Virus record (IMG/VR): IMGVR_UViG_3300032516_000094
Coordinates: 1 to 34,395 of that record
Reading direction: 5' to 3' (one strand)
DNA from: a virus
DNA length: 34,395 bases
The notes beneath the pieces were generated by a model, which did not search any database, was not told the DNA's origin, and saw nothing but the letters and a program-made list of their open reading frames with translations. This document shows positions 7,770-15,808 of this stretch, one piece after another; the stretch's first letter is position 1; each line of letters opens with the position of its first letter. Made by a program: the position numbers and the translations under genes.

Positions 7770-8903
7770 CTAGACCTCCACCAACGACAAGACGCCCCGA
7801 TACAACTGGCCGAACTCCGTGCCCGCCATGAAGCCACCGTCGGGCTCGAGCGGGAAGTCGGTGCCCTCGAACGCCACGTAATAGAAGCCCACGTCGTCAG
7901 ACGCCTGCGGGGAGAACAGGATCGGGAACGCGGTGCCGTAGTACGACTGAAGGTCCTGCGTCTGCCCCTTGTTCACGAGCCACAGGCGGTACAGTTTTTG
8001 ATAGTCCTTCCACGGGATCAACGACAGCGGCACGGTGAAACGTCTGCGCATGGCCCCGCCCGAAGGGTCGGCCCAACGATACGCGCCGCTAGGCAGTCGA
8101 GTCGCCTTCCCGAAACGGATCGGCGTGACCTTGTAGCCCGAGTAGTTGTGCGTCTTGGTCAGTTGGTAGTAGGTGCCCCCGACGCCCTCCTCAGCGAAGG
8201 TGCCGTTGGAGGCCTCGATGCCCGACGTGACCGCGGCAGAGTCGGCGGGACCAAGGGTCTCGATGGAGATGTCGGAGAACACGCCGGTAGCCCATCCCGC
8301 AACGCCACGATCGGCGACGATGCGCACGAAGAAGCGCGCCGTCTCCGTGGTGAGCTTGACGGCAGCGGACACCTTGACCACGTCGCCCTGAGTCGCGTTC
8401 CAGTCGTTGACGCCGTCGAGGGGGATCGACACGAGCATGGTCGAAGTGGTCCCCGGAGTACTGACGCCCCACAATTGGACCGCCCACGCCGCGCTCGCTC
8501 CCGGAGCGACCCCGAGGCCGCGCCACCAGAACCGCAGGCGCAGGTACCAGAAGTCTTGCGTTGTGCCGAGGGGGTCCAACGCTTCGACGCCCCACGCGTA
8601 TCCGGCAGCCGTCGAGGCTGAGTCGATGTACCGCGTCGCGTCGATCGACGCCAAGTCGGACAACGACACCGAAAAGGCGCGCCCGCGCGAGGCGTGGTTC
8701 ATGGCGCGCGGATACAAATTTGAACCCCGGCGTAGTTGCGTCCAAAGGGTTTTCATCTTCGTTGGCGCAACCAAGTCGAACAGCCACCGCCCCGTCGGCT
8801 GCCACCCGTCAGGGAAACCACCCGCCGGACCCTGCCCGTCCGATTTGTATTCGAAGTTGCCGTTCGGCACCGGGATGCCGACCGCAAAGATTGGCCTTCC
8901 CAT
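7770..8903 (-). CDS. Distal tail protein-like, with N-terminal carbohydrate-binding-type region
   Basis: 377 residues; ATG one base after the tape-measure stop. The N-terminus (PVPNGNFEYKSDGQGPAGGFPDGW, then W- and R-rich strands to ~230) has the look of a carbohydrate-binding jelly roll (GNFE...PDGW is a common opening). The C-terminal part from ~245 (YSGYKVTPIRFGKATRLPSG, RRFTVPLSLIPWKDYQKLYRLW, FEGTDFPLEPDGGFMAGTEFG) resembles distal tail proteins that form the ring below the tube. Position supports a distal tail role. The two-domain reading is inference. Confidence 0.5.
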   Translation of the reverse strand: MGRPIFAVGIPVPNGNFEYKSDGQGPAGGFPDGWQPTGRWLFDLVAPTKMKTLWTQLRRGSNLYPRAMNHASRGRAFSVSLSDLASIDATRYIDSASTAAGYAWGVEALDPLGTTQDFWYLRLRFWWRGLGVAPGASAAWAVQLWGVSTPGTTSTMLVSIPLDGVNDWNATQGDVVKVSAAVKLTTETARFFVRIVADRGVAGWATGVFSDISIETLGPADSAAVTSGIEASNGTFAEEGVGGTYYQLTKTHNYSGYKVTPIRFGKATRLPSGAYRWADPSGGAMRRRFTVPLSLIPWKDYQKLYRLWLVNKGQTQDLQSYYGTAFPILFSPQASDDVGFYYVAFEGTDFPLEPDGGFMAGTEFGQLYRGVLSLVEV

Positions 8904-8904
8904 G

Positions 8905-11900
8905 TCAGGCGACCCTCAGTTGGTGCGTGTCGAACATTTCTTGGATGTACGGCCCGAGGGTCTGCGCGAACTCGCGCGCGCCCTGTTGCCCGAAGTACGT
9001 CACGCCTCCGACGAAGGAGACGTTGTTGTAGAAGTGCATGGTGATGGGCTGGTTGCCCTGCGACACCGTGAGGCTGACCGACGACGCGCCCGCCGTGCCT
9101 TGGATCGCCTGTTGTTGCGCAGTCATGCCCCCGACTTGTCGATCGCGTTCATCCTGTGCGATCGACGCGCGCTCCGTTCGTGCGAGTCCGGCAAGTGCGA
9201 TCGACGCCGCCCCGCCCATCGCCGCAGCCTCGGCAGCCGCCGCCGCGCCCGCCAGTGCGGACGGGTCGTGGAAGATCAGTGCGCGCGCCAGTCCTTCGAG
9301 GGCAAGCTCGGCGTTGACGATCGCGCGCGCCTTCAATTCCCCCGACGCCGCCTCGAGGGCCGCAGCGATCGCCTCCTTGGCGTTGTTCTGTGTCAGGAAC
9401 TTGGCGACCGCGTATCGTTTTTCCTCGCTCAGCATCAACTCTTTCGCCTGCTTTTTGATGAAGTCGAACGCCACCTTCGGGCCGTGCGACATCTGCGCGG
9501 TCCACGACTTCGCCTGCGCCAACGAGTCGATATGCGCCTGTTTCTCCTTCGCGCTCATATCGTCCCACGCCTTGCCGTGCAGGCCCTTGAACTCGTCGAG
9601 CAGGGCGACCCGGTGAAAGAACGTCGCCGTCTCCATGTCCCGTTGGTAATCGGCCACGCGCCGCGCGTCGGCCTCGATCTCAGCGGCGGCCTTCGCGTCC
9701 GCACCACTCAGGCCCCCGGCGTTTTCGTTGCGCACGGTCGCCGCCTTGACCAAGTCGTTGCGATCGGCCTTGGTGCGCAAGGCGTCCTCAAGCTCTCGCT
9801 TCAGTTTTTGCGCGTCGATCGACGTTTCCGCGAGGGCCGCTAGTCGCTTGCGCAGGTGGGCGATGTACTGGTCGGTCGTCTCGCCGTACAGGTCGCGCTC
9901 GAAGCGCGCGTCGTCCACGAGGGAAGCTGCATGGTCCGCAGCCGCCTTCGCGTCGCCCGCGGCCTTGAGCTTGTCCCGTTCGCTCTGCGTGGCGGCTGCG
10001 GTCCTGCGTTCGAACATACCCGACTCGTAGACCGCGTCGTTCGCCGCCAATTCCTTTTCGCGAAAGTCTCGAAGCTCTTGCAGCATCTGCGTGCGGGCCG
10101 CTCCCGTGCTCGTGCGCATGATCATCAGCCGACGATCGGCAACGTCGGCCTCGATCGCGGCCTCCTTGTCCGCGCGAAGTTGTCCCGAGGCCACAAGGTT
10201 GCCGTACACCTCGCGCGCGTACAGGTCGAACAACTCTACCTTCGCCAACCCTTCGGCCCCGGTTGCATCCACGCGCAGTTTGATTTGCTCCAACACCACG
10301 CGGGTCGCTTCGGTGGCGTCCTTCTCCATCGCCGTCTGCGCCTCGCGCGCGACTTTGACGCGTTCGTTGATCAACGCGCGTTCGTCCTTCGTCGTCGGAT
10401 CGTCCGGGGCCGCCGACGGCTTCGGGCCGAATACGCCGTCCCCCGCGTCGATCTTGCCGAGAGCGACGCCCACCTTGTCGATCGCGTCTTGGGCAATCTT
10501 CGCTTGGCGCGTGAGGGACGCGAGTCGATTGTCCGCCGTCTGCGCCGAGGTGGCCTGCGACGCACCCATCGACGCGGTGGAGCTCGCGTTGAAGTCGGCG
10601 GCATCCTGCAACAACGCCAACCGCTTCTCCGTCAACGCATGCAGACTGGCGACGAGGTCGCTGCGGGACGTCGAGTCCACGTCGAACTCGATCTTAAACG
10701 GCTTCATGGTGTTGGCGTCGAGGGAGTCCAAGGCGACGTTCAGCGCAGTCACCGCGATGATCGCCCAACCGACTGGACCGAGAGCGGTGTTGACCGCCTG
10801 CCCGAACGACGACACACCCGCCGTCAACGCCGGGAACAACCGCACGAGGCTGCCGCCTTGGAACGCGACAATGCGCAGGGCGTACGCGATGCCCCCGGTC
10901 GCCGCGATCGAGGCAGCGAGGCTGGTGAACGCCACACCGAGCAACGCCGCGCCCGCGATCGGACCCACGAACCGCAACAGGTCGAGGACGGGCGGCACGG
11001 CGCGGATCATGTAGGACAGGAACTGCCCACCGGCGCGCACAGCACCACCGATCGCCTGCGACCACGCCGACAAGGAACCGTCGTCGCGCATCCGCTTCAG
11101 TTGCGTGATCACCTCGTCCACCACGAACGTCAACCCTTCGCCCCAACCCGCCTTGTAGATGTCCTCGCGGAACTGATCGAAGCGTTCGGAGATTCCCGTG
11201 AGCTTACTTTCCGTCTCGCGGGCGAACTTCTCGGTGCCCCCACGCACCTGTGCGTCGAGGTCGGCGAGGGCTTCCCGCGCGAGCATCCGCAACGCCTGCG
11301 GGGACTTGCGCATCCCGCCCTCGATCTCCTGTTGCGCTTTGAGTACGGAACTCGTCGCTGCGGGAACCAAGTCGAGGAAGCCGCGCAGGTTTCCACGCGC
11401 CACCTGCGACATGCGCGAGGCCACGTCCTCCATGCTCATGCCGTACGTGGTCGCCGCGTCGGACACGGTCTTGAGGGCCTGATCGGTGAGCAACCCGACG
11501 CGTTGAAGGTGTGCGGCGGCGTTGACGACCTCGGCCTCGGGGATGTTGTACTCCATGACGAAGTGCTTAAACTTCGCCATCGCCGCCGATGCCGCTTCGG
11601 GCGACTTGGTCATAACTTCGAACTGCCTTTGCCACCGCTCGGCCTCGAAGCCCTCTTTGTTGACCGCCTCCATGCCCTCGCGGACGTTCTCAAGCAGTTG
11701 AAGTACTTGTTCCATGGCCGCACTCGCGGCGGTGTACGCGGTGGCGAACGCGGTGACGCTCGACGTGGCCATGAGGGTCTTGCCGTGCAGGCCGTCGAGG
11801 GCAGCGGCGGTCTTCGCATTGGCCGCCGCGCTTTGCTGTGCGGCTGCGGCCTGCTTCGTTTGAATCTGAATCAACGTCTCGGACATGCGAACGAGGTCTT

Positions 11901-11958
11901 GCTGGCCCTTGACGATCGTCTCGACCGTGAAGATCAACTTCTCCTGTGACGTGGCCAT
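8905..11958 (-). CDS. Tape measure protein
   Basis: 1017 residues; ATG with GAGG six bases upstream, overlapping nothing. It fixes tail length and is ejected with the DNA. Features: an N-terminal helical region rich in Gln/Ala (LIQIQTKQAAAAQQSAAA); long Lys/Glu/Ala helices throughout; a hydrophobic stretch about 325-430 (VGPIAGAALLGVAFTSLAAS, GPVGWAIIAVTALNVAL) likely to enter the membrane; a second Ala-rich hydrophobic stretch near 930-970; and a short beta C-terminus (MHFYNNVSFVGGVTYFGQQ). At the often-quoted ~1.5 angstrom per residue this predicts a tail near 150 nm. No lysozyme or peptidase motif is visible. Confidence 0.9.
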   Translation of the reverse strand: MATSQEKLIFTVETIVKGQQDLVRMSETLIQIQTKQAAAAQQSAAANAKTAAALDGLHGKTLMATSSVTAFATAYTAASAAMEQVLQLLENVREGMEAVNKEGFEAERWQRQFEVMTKSPEAASAAMAKFKHFVMEYNIPEAEVVNAAAHLQRVGLLTDQALKTVSDAATTYGMSMEDVASRMSQVARGNLRGFLDLVPAATSSVLKAQQEIEGGMRKSPQALRMLAREALADLDAQVRGGTEKFARETESKLTGISERFDQFREDIYKAGWGEGLTFVVDEVITQLKRMRDDGSLSAWSQAIGGAVRAGGQFLSYMIRAVPPVLDLLRFVGPIAGAALLGVAFTSLAASIAATGGIAYALRIVAFQGGSLVRLFPALTAGVSSFGQAVNTALGPVGWAIIAVTALNVALDSLDANTMKPFKIEFDVDSTSRSDLVASLHALTEKRLALLQDAADFNASSTASMGASQATSAQTADNRLASLTRQAKIAQDAIDKVGVALGKIDAGDGVFGPKPSAAPDDPTTKDERALINERVKVAREAQTAMEKDATEATRVVLEQIKLRVDATGAEGLAKVELFDLYAREVYGNLVASGQLRADKEAAIEADVADRRLMIMRTSTGAARTQMLQELRDFREKELAANDAVYESGMFERRTAAATQSERDKLKAAGDAKAAADHAASLVDDARFERDLYGETTDQYIAHLRKRLAALAETSIDAQKLKRELEDALRTKADRNDLVKAATVRNENAGGLSGADAKAAAEIEADARRVADYQRDMETATFFHRVALLDEFKGLHGKAWDDMSAKEKQAHIDSLAQAKSWTAQMSHGPKVAFDFIKKQAKELMLSEEKRYAVAKFLTQNNAKEAIAAALEAASGELKARAIVNAELALEGLARALIFHDPSALAGAAAAAEAAAMGGAASIALAGLARTERASIAQDERDRQVGGMTAQQQAIQGTAGASSVSLTVSQGNQPITMHFYNNVSFVGGVTYFGQQGAREFAQTLGPYIQEMFDTHQLRVA

Positions 11959-11961
11959 GCG

Positions 11962-12474
11962 TTACCTCTTTCCCGCCGCCTGTTGCTGCTTGAGGTTCCG
12001 TTCCTCGATCCCGTTCCGCGCGAAGCGGATCTCCGCGAACGCTTGCACGTGCCCGTACGGTTGATCCAACCAGCCGCCCCCGTTGGGCGTGCCCCCGAAC
12101 TGTTCGATCAGACCCTCAAGGCCGATCAGGTCGTACGCCTCGCGCACACCCGAAAGCCACGGTGACGTGCACAACCCCGCGAAGCATACCCCCATTTCTT
12201 CCACTCGTTGCATGAGCGACAGTCGCTGCCAGTCATGCAGGTCCGTGCTCAGGTGCGCCACCACTTCATCAGCGGACAGGATCACCCGCCGTCGTTCATC
12301 CTCCGACCCCATGGGACCGACGCGTGCGAACACGTAGGGAGATCGTGAAGCGCACGCGTCCTCGTTGCCGTGTCGGCCCCGTCGCCTTGCCTCGTCGCAG
12401 TCCACCTCGGTCACGACACCGTTGCTGCGGCACGCCGAGGCGAACGCTCCCCACTCCACGAGCAGGGCTAGGAG
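11962..12474 (-). CDS. Tail assembly chaperone, gpT-type extension made by -1 frameshift
   Basis: 170 residues read after the shift at 12474-12480, fused to the first 128 of the short form, giving ~298 residues. It starts LLALLVEWGAFASACRSNG and ends NLKQQQAAGKR. CRSNGVVTEVDCDEAR and VGPMGSEDERRRVILSADEVV are followed by helices. A GTG at 12459 is in frame, but it has no ribosome binding site. In lambda the G-T fusion bridges the tape measure and the tube subunit. The gene ends 3 bases before the tape-measure ATG. Confidence 0.8.
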   Translation of the reverse strand, partial: LLALLVEWGAFASACRSNGVVTEVDCDEARRRGRHGNEDACASRSPYVFARVGPMGSEDERRRVILSADEVVAHLSTDLHDWQRLSLMQRVEEMGVCFAGLCTSPWLSGVREAYDLIGLEGLIEQFGGTPNGGGWLDQPYGHVQAFAEIRFARNGIEERNLKQQQAAGKR

Positions 12475-12857
12475 TTTTTTGCGCCGTCCGCAAGCGTCGT
12501 GCGACTACTCGCCGCGCCCAACAGTTCCTGCACGACGCCCCAATCGAGTTTCTCGACCAGTACGCCGATCGCGTCAGGCCCTTCGACCACGTCGCCGTCC
12601 TTGTAGATATGCTCGGCCTTGTTGAACACCGACCGCAACACCTCGAAGTCGAGGTCCGACGTGGCATCGGCCTGCTTGTCCACACTCTGCCTGCGCAGCG
12701 CGGGGTCTCCGTCGCGCCGCGTGAAGTACCGCTGCGTCTCGCGCGCCACCATCGGGCGAATCCAGAACAGGGGAGGGACGCCCGTGTAGGCCTCACTGCG
12801 GTGATAGCGGAGCTTGTACGGCTGCGGGGCGTCGTCGGTGAACTCGAACAGGGGCAT
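12468..12857 (-). CDS. Tail assembly chaperone, gpG-type (short form)
   Basis: 129 residues from ATG 12857, with AAAGGAG. It begins MPLFEFTDDAPQPYKLRYHR and ends TLADGAKNS. Lambda G-type proteins coat the tape measure during tail assembly and sit between the major tail and tape-measure genes, as here. The 3' end carries an A AAA AAC slippery heptamer two codons before the stop, allowing a -1 shift into the next frame. The protein is acidic and helical, without enzyme motifs. Confidence 0.8.
   Translation of the reverse strand: MPLFEFTDDAPQPYKLRYHRSEAYTGVPPLFWIRPMVARETQRYFTRRDGDPALRRQSVDKQADATSDLDFEVLRSVFNKAEHIYKDGDVVEGPDAIGVLVEKLDWGVVQELLGAASSRTTLADGAKNS
12474..12480 (-). promoter_or_regulatory. 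Programmed -1 ribosomal frameshift site (A AAA AAC)
   Basis: On the minus strand the zero frame reads GCA AAA AAC TCC TAG. The heptamer A AAA AAC (X XXY YYZ) is an efficient slippery sequence in Escherichia coli. Slipping back one base gives CTC CTA GCC CTG CTC GTG GAG, which joins exactly the next long open frame. A weak stem (GCTC/GAGC) follows downstream. No ribosome binding site precedes the second frame, so the shift is the likely way to make it. Confidence 0.88.
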
Positions 12858-13006
12858 GGGAGCACTCCTTTGAGGGGCACACGGGGCGTTATAAACGCCT
12901 TGCGCGCCGGGTTGTGCGTCGTGGACAGGTACTACACCCCGGGCGGGGCGGGTTGACGACGCCATCTGGCCGAGTCGCCGTGCCCCGCGCCCTCCCGAGG
13001 GTACTG
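12858..13006 (-). promoter_or_regulatory. 149-bp leader between major tail protein and tail chaperone genes
   Basis: The leader contains the GGCGTTTATAACGCC hairpin (copy B) and GC-rich inverted repeats (for example CCCTCGGGAGGG). It ends with AAAGGAG seven bases before ATG 12857. The chaperone frame stays open through it to an ATG at 12965, but that start lacks a good ribosome binding site. Because the hairpin recurs at a non-coding place at 29-49, I treat this stretch as regulatory. Confidence 0.45.
12885..12899 (-). repeat. Hairpin element, copy B (GGCGTT-TAT-AACGCC)
   Basis: A perfect 6-bp inverted repeat with a 3-base loop, inside a 21-bp sequence (12881-12901) identical to 29-49. It lies between the major tail stop (13007) and the tail-chaperone start (12857). 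No T tract follows, so it is not a simple intrinsic terminator. TATAAC in the centre resembles a -10 box, but no -35 is visible at 16-18 bases. Confidence 0.8.
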
Positions 13007-13990
13007 CTACAGCGAAAGATCAGCCGTCGCGTAAATCTTGAACGACGTGGCCGTGGCGTTCTTCGCCTGCTGGAACTCGAAGTCGATCATCTTCAGACCG
13101 TTCGATTCCACCAGCTTCGCCCCGCTGTACGTAATGTCGAACGTCCCCATCAGGTTGCCGTCAGCGCTCGTGCTCGTCTTGACGTAGTCAACGATCAGCA
13201 CGCTGTTCGTGCGCGCGAGGAATTTGCCGTACTCCGTCAACCCGACACCCTTGTAGGGAAGGGAGAACGAGCCCTTGATCCCCATCTGCCCGAGCACGAG
13301 ATCCTGCGGGGTCTGTGCCGTCCCGTAGAACGGCACAAGGTTGTTCATCACTTCCAGCTTGAACTTCGACGGGAACTGCGCCGTGCCCGCCAACTGAAGC
13401 AGGATGTTGTAGTGCGACCATTGGTTGCCCGCGTAGAGCGTGCCCGCCGCTGCCGACGTGGCGAGTGTGGCCGTCGTGCCGCGCCACTTGCACGCCATCT
13501 TGACGAAGCCGCCCTCCTCGCTCTCGAGCGAGAACGACTCGCAGATCGCGCCGAGGAACTGCGGCGACGCACCAGCGAGCCCATCCAACTGCGACACGAC
13601 GATGGAGATACCGAGGTTTGTCGCGGGTTGAACAATCCACGGGAACTTCGTCGCGGTCGCCGCGCTCCACGTGAAATTGAACGGAGCCGCCCCGGCCTTG
13701 GTCGGCTCGGACTGCGCGAGTGATCGCAGGGCCATGTAGACGCGCGAGTCAGACGCGCGGCTCGACCACGACACCGACGCCTGCTTCTTGCCGACCGCGA
13801 ACTCCGTCAGGAACCGCTCGGATGTCCCGCTGCCGCCTTCGCCCGCGTCGATGAACTCGGGGCCGGGGTCCACCTCGGGCGCACCGATCGCACCCCAGAC
13901 AAGCAGCGGGGTCGCCAGCGTGCCGTAGGTGCCTTCCTTGCCGAACTGGATATTATCCTGCCAGTCGGCAATCTGATTGATGCTAGGCAT
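13007..13990 (-). CDS. Major tail protein (tail tube subunit)
   Basis: 327 residues. It forms the hollow tube. The N-terminus NIQFGKEGTYGTLATPLLVWG and the sequence FAVGKKQASVSWSSRASDSRVYMALRSLAQ are typical of siphophage tube proteins, as is a strand-rich middle with IVVSQLDGLAGASPQFLGAICESFSLESEEGGFVKMACKWRG and a closing MIDFEFQQAKNATATSFKIY. It sits directly upstream of the tail chaperones and tape measure, which is the standard place. No sheath gene is present, so the tail is non-contractile. Confidence 0.85.
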   Translation of the reverse strand: MPSINQIADWQDNIQFGKEGTYGTLATPLLVWGAIGAPEVDPGPEFIDAGEGGSGTSERFLTEFAVGKKQASVSWSSRASDSRVYMALRSLAQSEPTKAGAAPFNFTWSAATATKFPWIVQPATNLGISIVVSQLDGLAGASPQFLGAICESFSLESEEGGFVKMACKWRGTTATLATSAAAGTLYAGNQWSHYNILLQLAGTAQFPSKFKLEVMNNLVPFYGTAQTPQDLVLGQMGIKGSFSLPYKGVGLTEYGKFLARTNSVLIVDYVKTSTSADGNLMGTFDITYSGAKLVESNGLKMIDFEFQQAKNATATSFKIYATADLSL

Positions 13991-14222
13991 TGGTCAGGTC
14001 CTCCGGCCCCGTCAGGGGATGCAGCACGGGAGCGGTGGCTGCGGGTGTGGTGATGATGCGAAAGCGATCGGGCTCTGCGGCCACGATGCGCTCGGCGACT
14101 TCGCGCGTGCACTGCGCTGTGGTGTTGCCTTGGAACGTGGGACCATCCTTCAGCACGACGCACGCCGCTGTCAGAATCTCCAACGTCACCAACTCGTTCG
14201 GGTCCGCGTCCTTTTTGGCCAT
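13983..14222 (-). CDS. Unknown small protein, 79 residues
   Basis: ATG 14222 is chosen for a strong AGGAGGG five bases upstream; a longer frame to 14465 reads through the preceding gene. It begins MAKKDADPNELVTLEILTAA and ends TGPEDLTNA, and overlaps the major tail gene by 8 bases. It is probably a small alpha/beta protein. Short proteins are often found just ahead of major tail genes; the function is unknown. Confidence 0.6.
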   Translation of the reverse strand: MAKKDADPNELVTLEILTAACVVLKDGPTFQGNTTAQCTREVAERIVAAEPDRFRIITTPAATAPVLHPLTGPEDLTNA

Positions 14223-14230
14223 TCGCCCTC

Positions 14231-15037
14231 CTACAGTCCGACCACGTACTTGCCACCGCTGCTCGGGGACTCGCCCGGGGGCCTGTCCGGGTACAGTCCC
14301 GGCACCTCGATCATCAACGGCAACTTCGCCTCGTACACCACCAAGTCGTTGTCCGCGCTCATGGCGGGCTCGATGCCTTGCGTGGTCGTGTTGATCGCCC
14401 ACCCGCCCCACGTCATTTGCTCGTCGAGTGCGATGCTCCGCAGCGTCTCGCACCAACTGACGCACTCGTGGATCACGGCGGGGTCGTCGGTGCCTTCGGC
14501 GGCAACGAACAACTCGACGCCTACCCGGGCGATGAACATGTCCCGGTGCTCACGGTCCACGCCCTGCTTCCCGGGTCGGATGCCGTAGCACGGCAGGATA
14601 GCGGGGATGCCGAGGCCGACGCCCGCGTAATTGATTCCAGACAACGCCTCGTTGGCCGTCGAGTACAACGCGAGCAACGACGCCATGCGGTCGATCAGCG
14701 CCGCTTCAATGGCCGCGACCCACCCGAAGATGGCCGACGTGAACGTTCCCCCGAGCGTCAGGAACACGGTCATGGGCGTCACCACGAACGGGGCCGCCCC
14801 GTCGGGCGCGATCACCGACGACACGTTGAGCCCCGCGCCGCACGTACCGAAGCCGAGGCGCGCCTGTTGCGTGTCGGCTTCGTCCTTGCTCCGGTACACG
14901 TCCACCGAGTACGTGATGCCGTCGCCGCTGGCCACGCGCACCCAGTAGTCGCGGAAGATGGTGCTCTGCACACCGATCACGTTCGCCGCCGCGCCCGCGC
15001 TCGCGCCCGTCAGGCTGTACCGCAGGGCCGCCCTCAT
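14231..15037 (-). CDS. Unknown protein, possible tail terminator-like
   Basis: 268 residues. The ATG overlaps the gpG-like stop by 4 bases. By position, between connector and major tail protein, a tail terminator (Mu gp37/gpU-like) is expected. The C-terminal half (FIARVGVELFVAAEGTDDPAV, CVSWCETLRSIALD, LVVYEAKLPLMIEVPGLYP) reads as an alpha/beta domain of that kind. The N-terminal half is Ala/Gly-rich and unrecognised, so the protein is longer than ordinary terminators (~140). Confidence 0.45.
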   Translation of the reverse strand: MRAALRYSLTGASAGAAANVIGVQSTIFRDYWVRVASGDGITYSVDVYRSKDEADTQQARLGFGTCGAGLNVSSVIAPDGAAPFVVTPMTVFLTLGGTFTSAIFGWVAAIEAALIDRMASLLALYSTANEALSGINYAGVGLGIPAILPCYGIRPGKQGVDREHRDMFIARVGVELFVAAEGTDDPAVIHECVSWCETLRSIALDEQMTWGGWAINTTTQGIEPAMSADNDLVVYEAKLPLMIEVPGLYPDRPPGESPSSGGKYVVGL

Positions 15038-15807
15038 CGCTCGGGCATCTTTCCGTCAACGATGTAGTCGCGCATTGGTGCGCGCCAGTATCGAGCGATC
15101 AACGACTCGCGCACCACGACGAACCGGCGCGCCTTGTACCCCGGGTGCCGCACCTTCTTCGCGCACACCCACACCGCAGCCGCGCGCGACGGCACCTTGG
15201 TGGCCTTGCCCGCGCGCCTCGACTTCAACGCCTTGCGCCTGCGTGCGGTGAACACCTTGTGGTCCTCGGCGACTTGGAACCACAGGAGCTTCTGCGGCAG
15301 GTGGTTCTTGATCTTCTGAACCACCTTGGTCTTTTGGAACCGCCCGCTCGAACTGCGCGCCGGGCGCGTGACCGTCCGTAGGTACGACTTCTTCCGTTGA
15401 TTCCTCGGTCGGATGACCTTGCCCGCCCATCCCGCTTGGTGGAACGCGCCGATCTCCGACGTGGAGACGTCGATCAGGTACCGCCCCGTCGGCTTCCCGT
15501 CACCCATGAAGCCGATCAGCAGCACGTGGGTCGCCTTGTAGATGCCGCCGAGGCCGCCCTGTTTCTTCCCGATCAGCGGGCGCGCGTGGCCCTTGACTGC
15601 AACCGTGTTGCGGGCGTTGCGCGCCCAATTGTACGGAGGGCGACCGCCAACCTCGAAGTCGGTCTTGATCGACCGTTGCAGCGCGCGTTTGAAGCCGACC
15701 ACGACGGGGTACACGTCGCGCGAGGCGTTCCACAGCCGCTTCATTATCGTCGTCGTGGTCGCCTGCTTCGTTCCCACAGTGACGGTGCGCGTGATGGTGA
15801 GGGACAC
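15034..15807 (-). CDS. Tail completion / virion morphogenesis protein, Mu gpG-like (putative)
   Basis: 257 residues from GTG 15807, with AAGGGG seven bases upstream. It is very basic (many Arg and Lys). The N-terminal half, FKRALQRSIKTDFEVGGRPPYNW, then GHARPLIGKKQGGLGGIYKA, matches the gpG/PF05069 layout in which a helix is followed by a W and a PL-TG strand. IDVSTSEIGAFHQAGWAGKVIRPRN is also family-like. These proteins finish the head-tail joint. The C-terminal ~90 residues are a basic extension (RRRKALKSRRAGKATKV). The stop overlaps the next ATG. Confidence 0.6.
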   Translation of the reverse strand: MSLTITRTVTVGTKQATTTTIMKRLWNASRDVYPVVVGFKRALQRSIKTDFEVGGRPPYNWARNARNTVAVKGHARPLIGKKQGGLGGIYKATHVLLIGFMGDGKPTGRYLIDVSTSEIGAFHQAGWAGKVIRPRNQRKKSYLRTVTRPARSSSGRFQKTKVVQKIKNHLPQKLLWFQVAEDHKVFTARRRKALKSRRAGKATKVPSRAAAVWVCAKKVRHPGYKARRFVVVRESLIARYWRAPMRDYIVDGKMPER

Positions 15808-15808
15808 G

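Noticed and set aside
8407-9843. 478-codon plus-strand frame opposite the distal tail and tape measure genes
   Set aside because: Low-plausibility composition and complete overlap with supported genes.
9856-11949. 697-codon plus-strand frame opposite the tape measure gene
   Set aside because: It is an Arg/His/Leu-rich mirror of a high-GC coding strand, has no domain motif, and lies wholly opposite a clear gene.
12445-12459. Independent GTG start for the second chaperone frame
   Set aside because: There is no ribosome binding site upstream, and the slippery site explains its expression better.
12858-12965. N-terminal extension of the tail chaperone to an ATG at 12965
   Set aside because: Its ribosome binding site is poor, while ATG 12857 has AAAGGAG. 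The extension would also translate the hairpin element that recurs in non-coding DNA.
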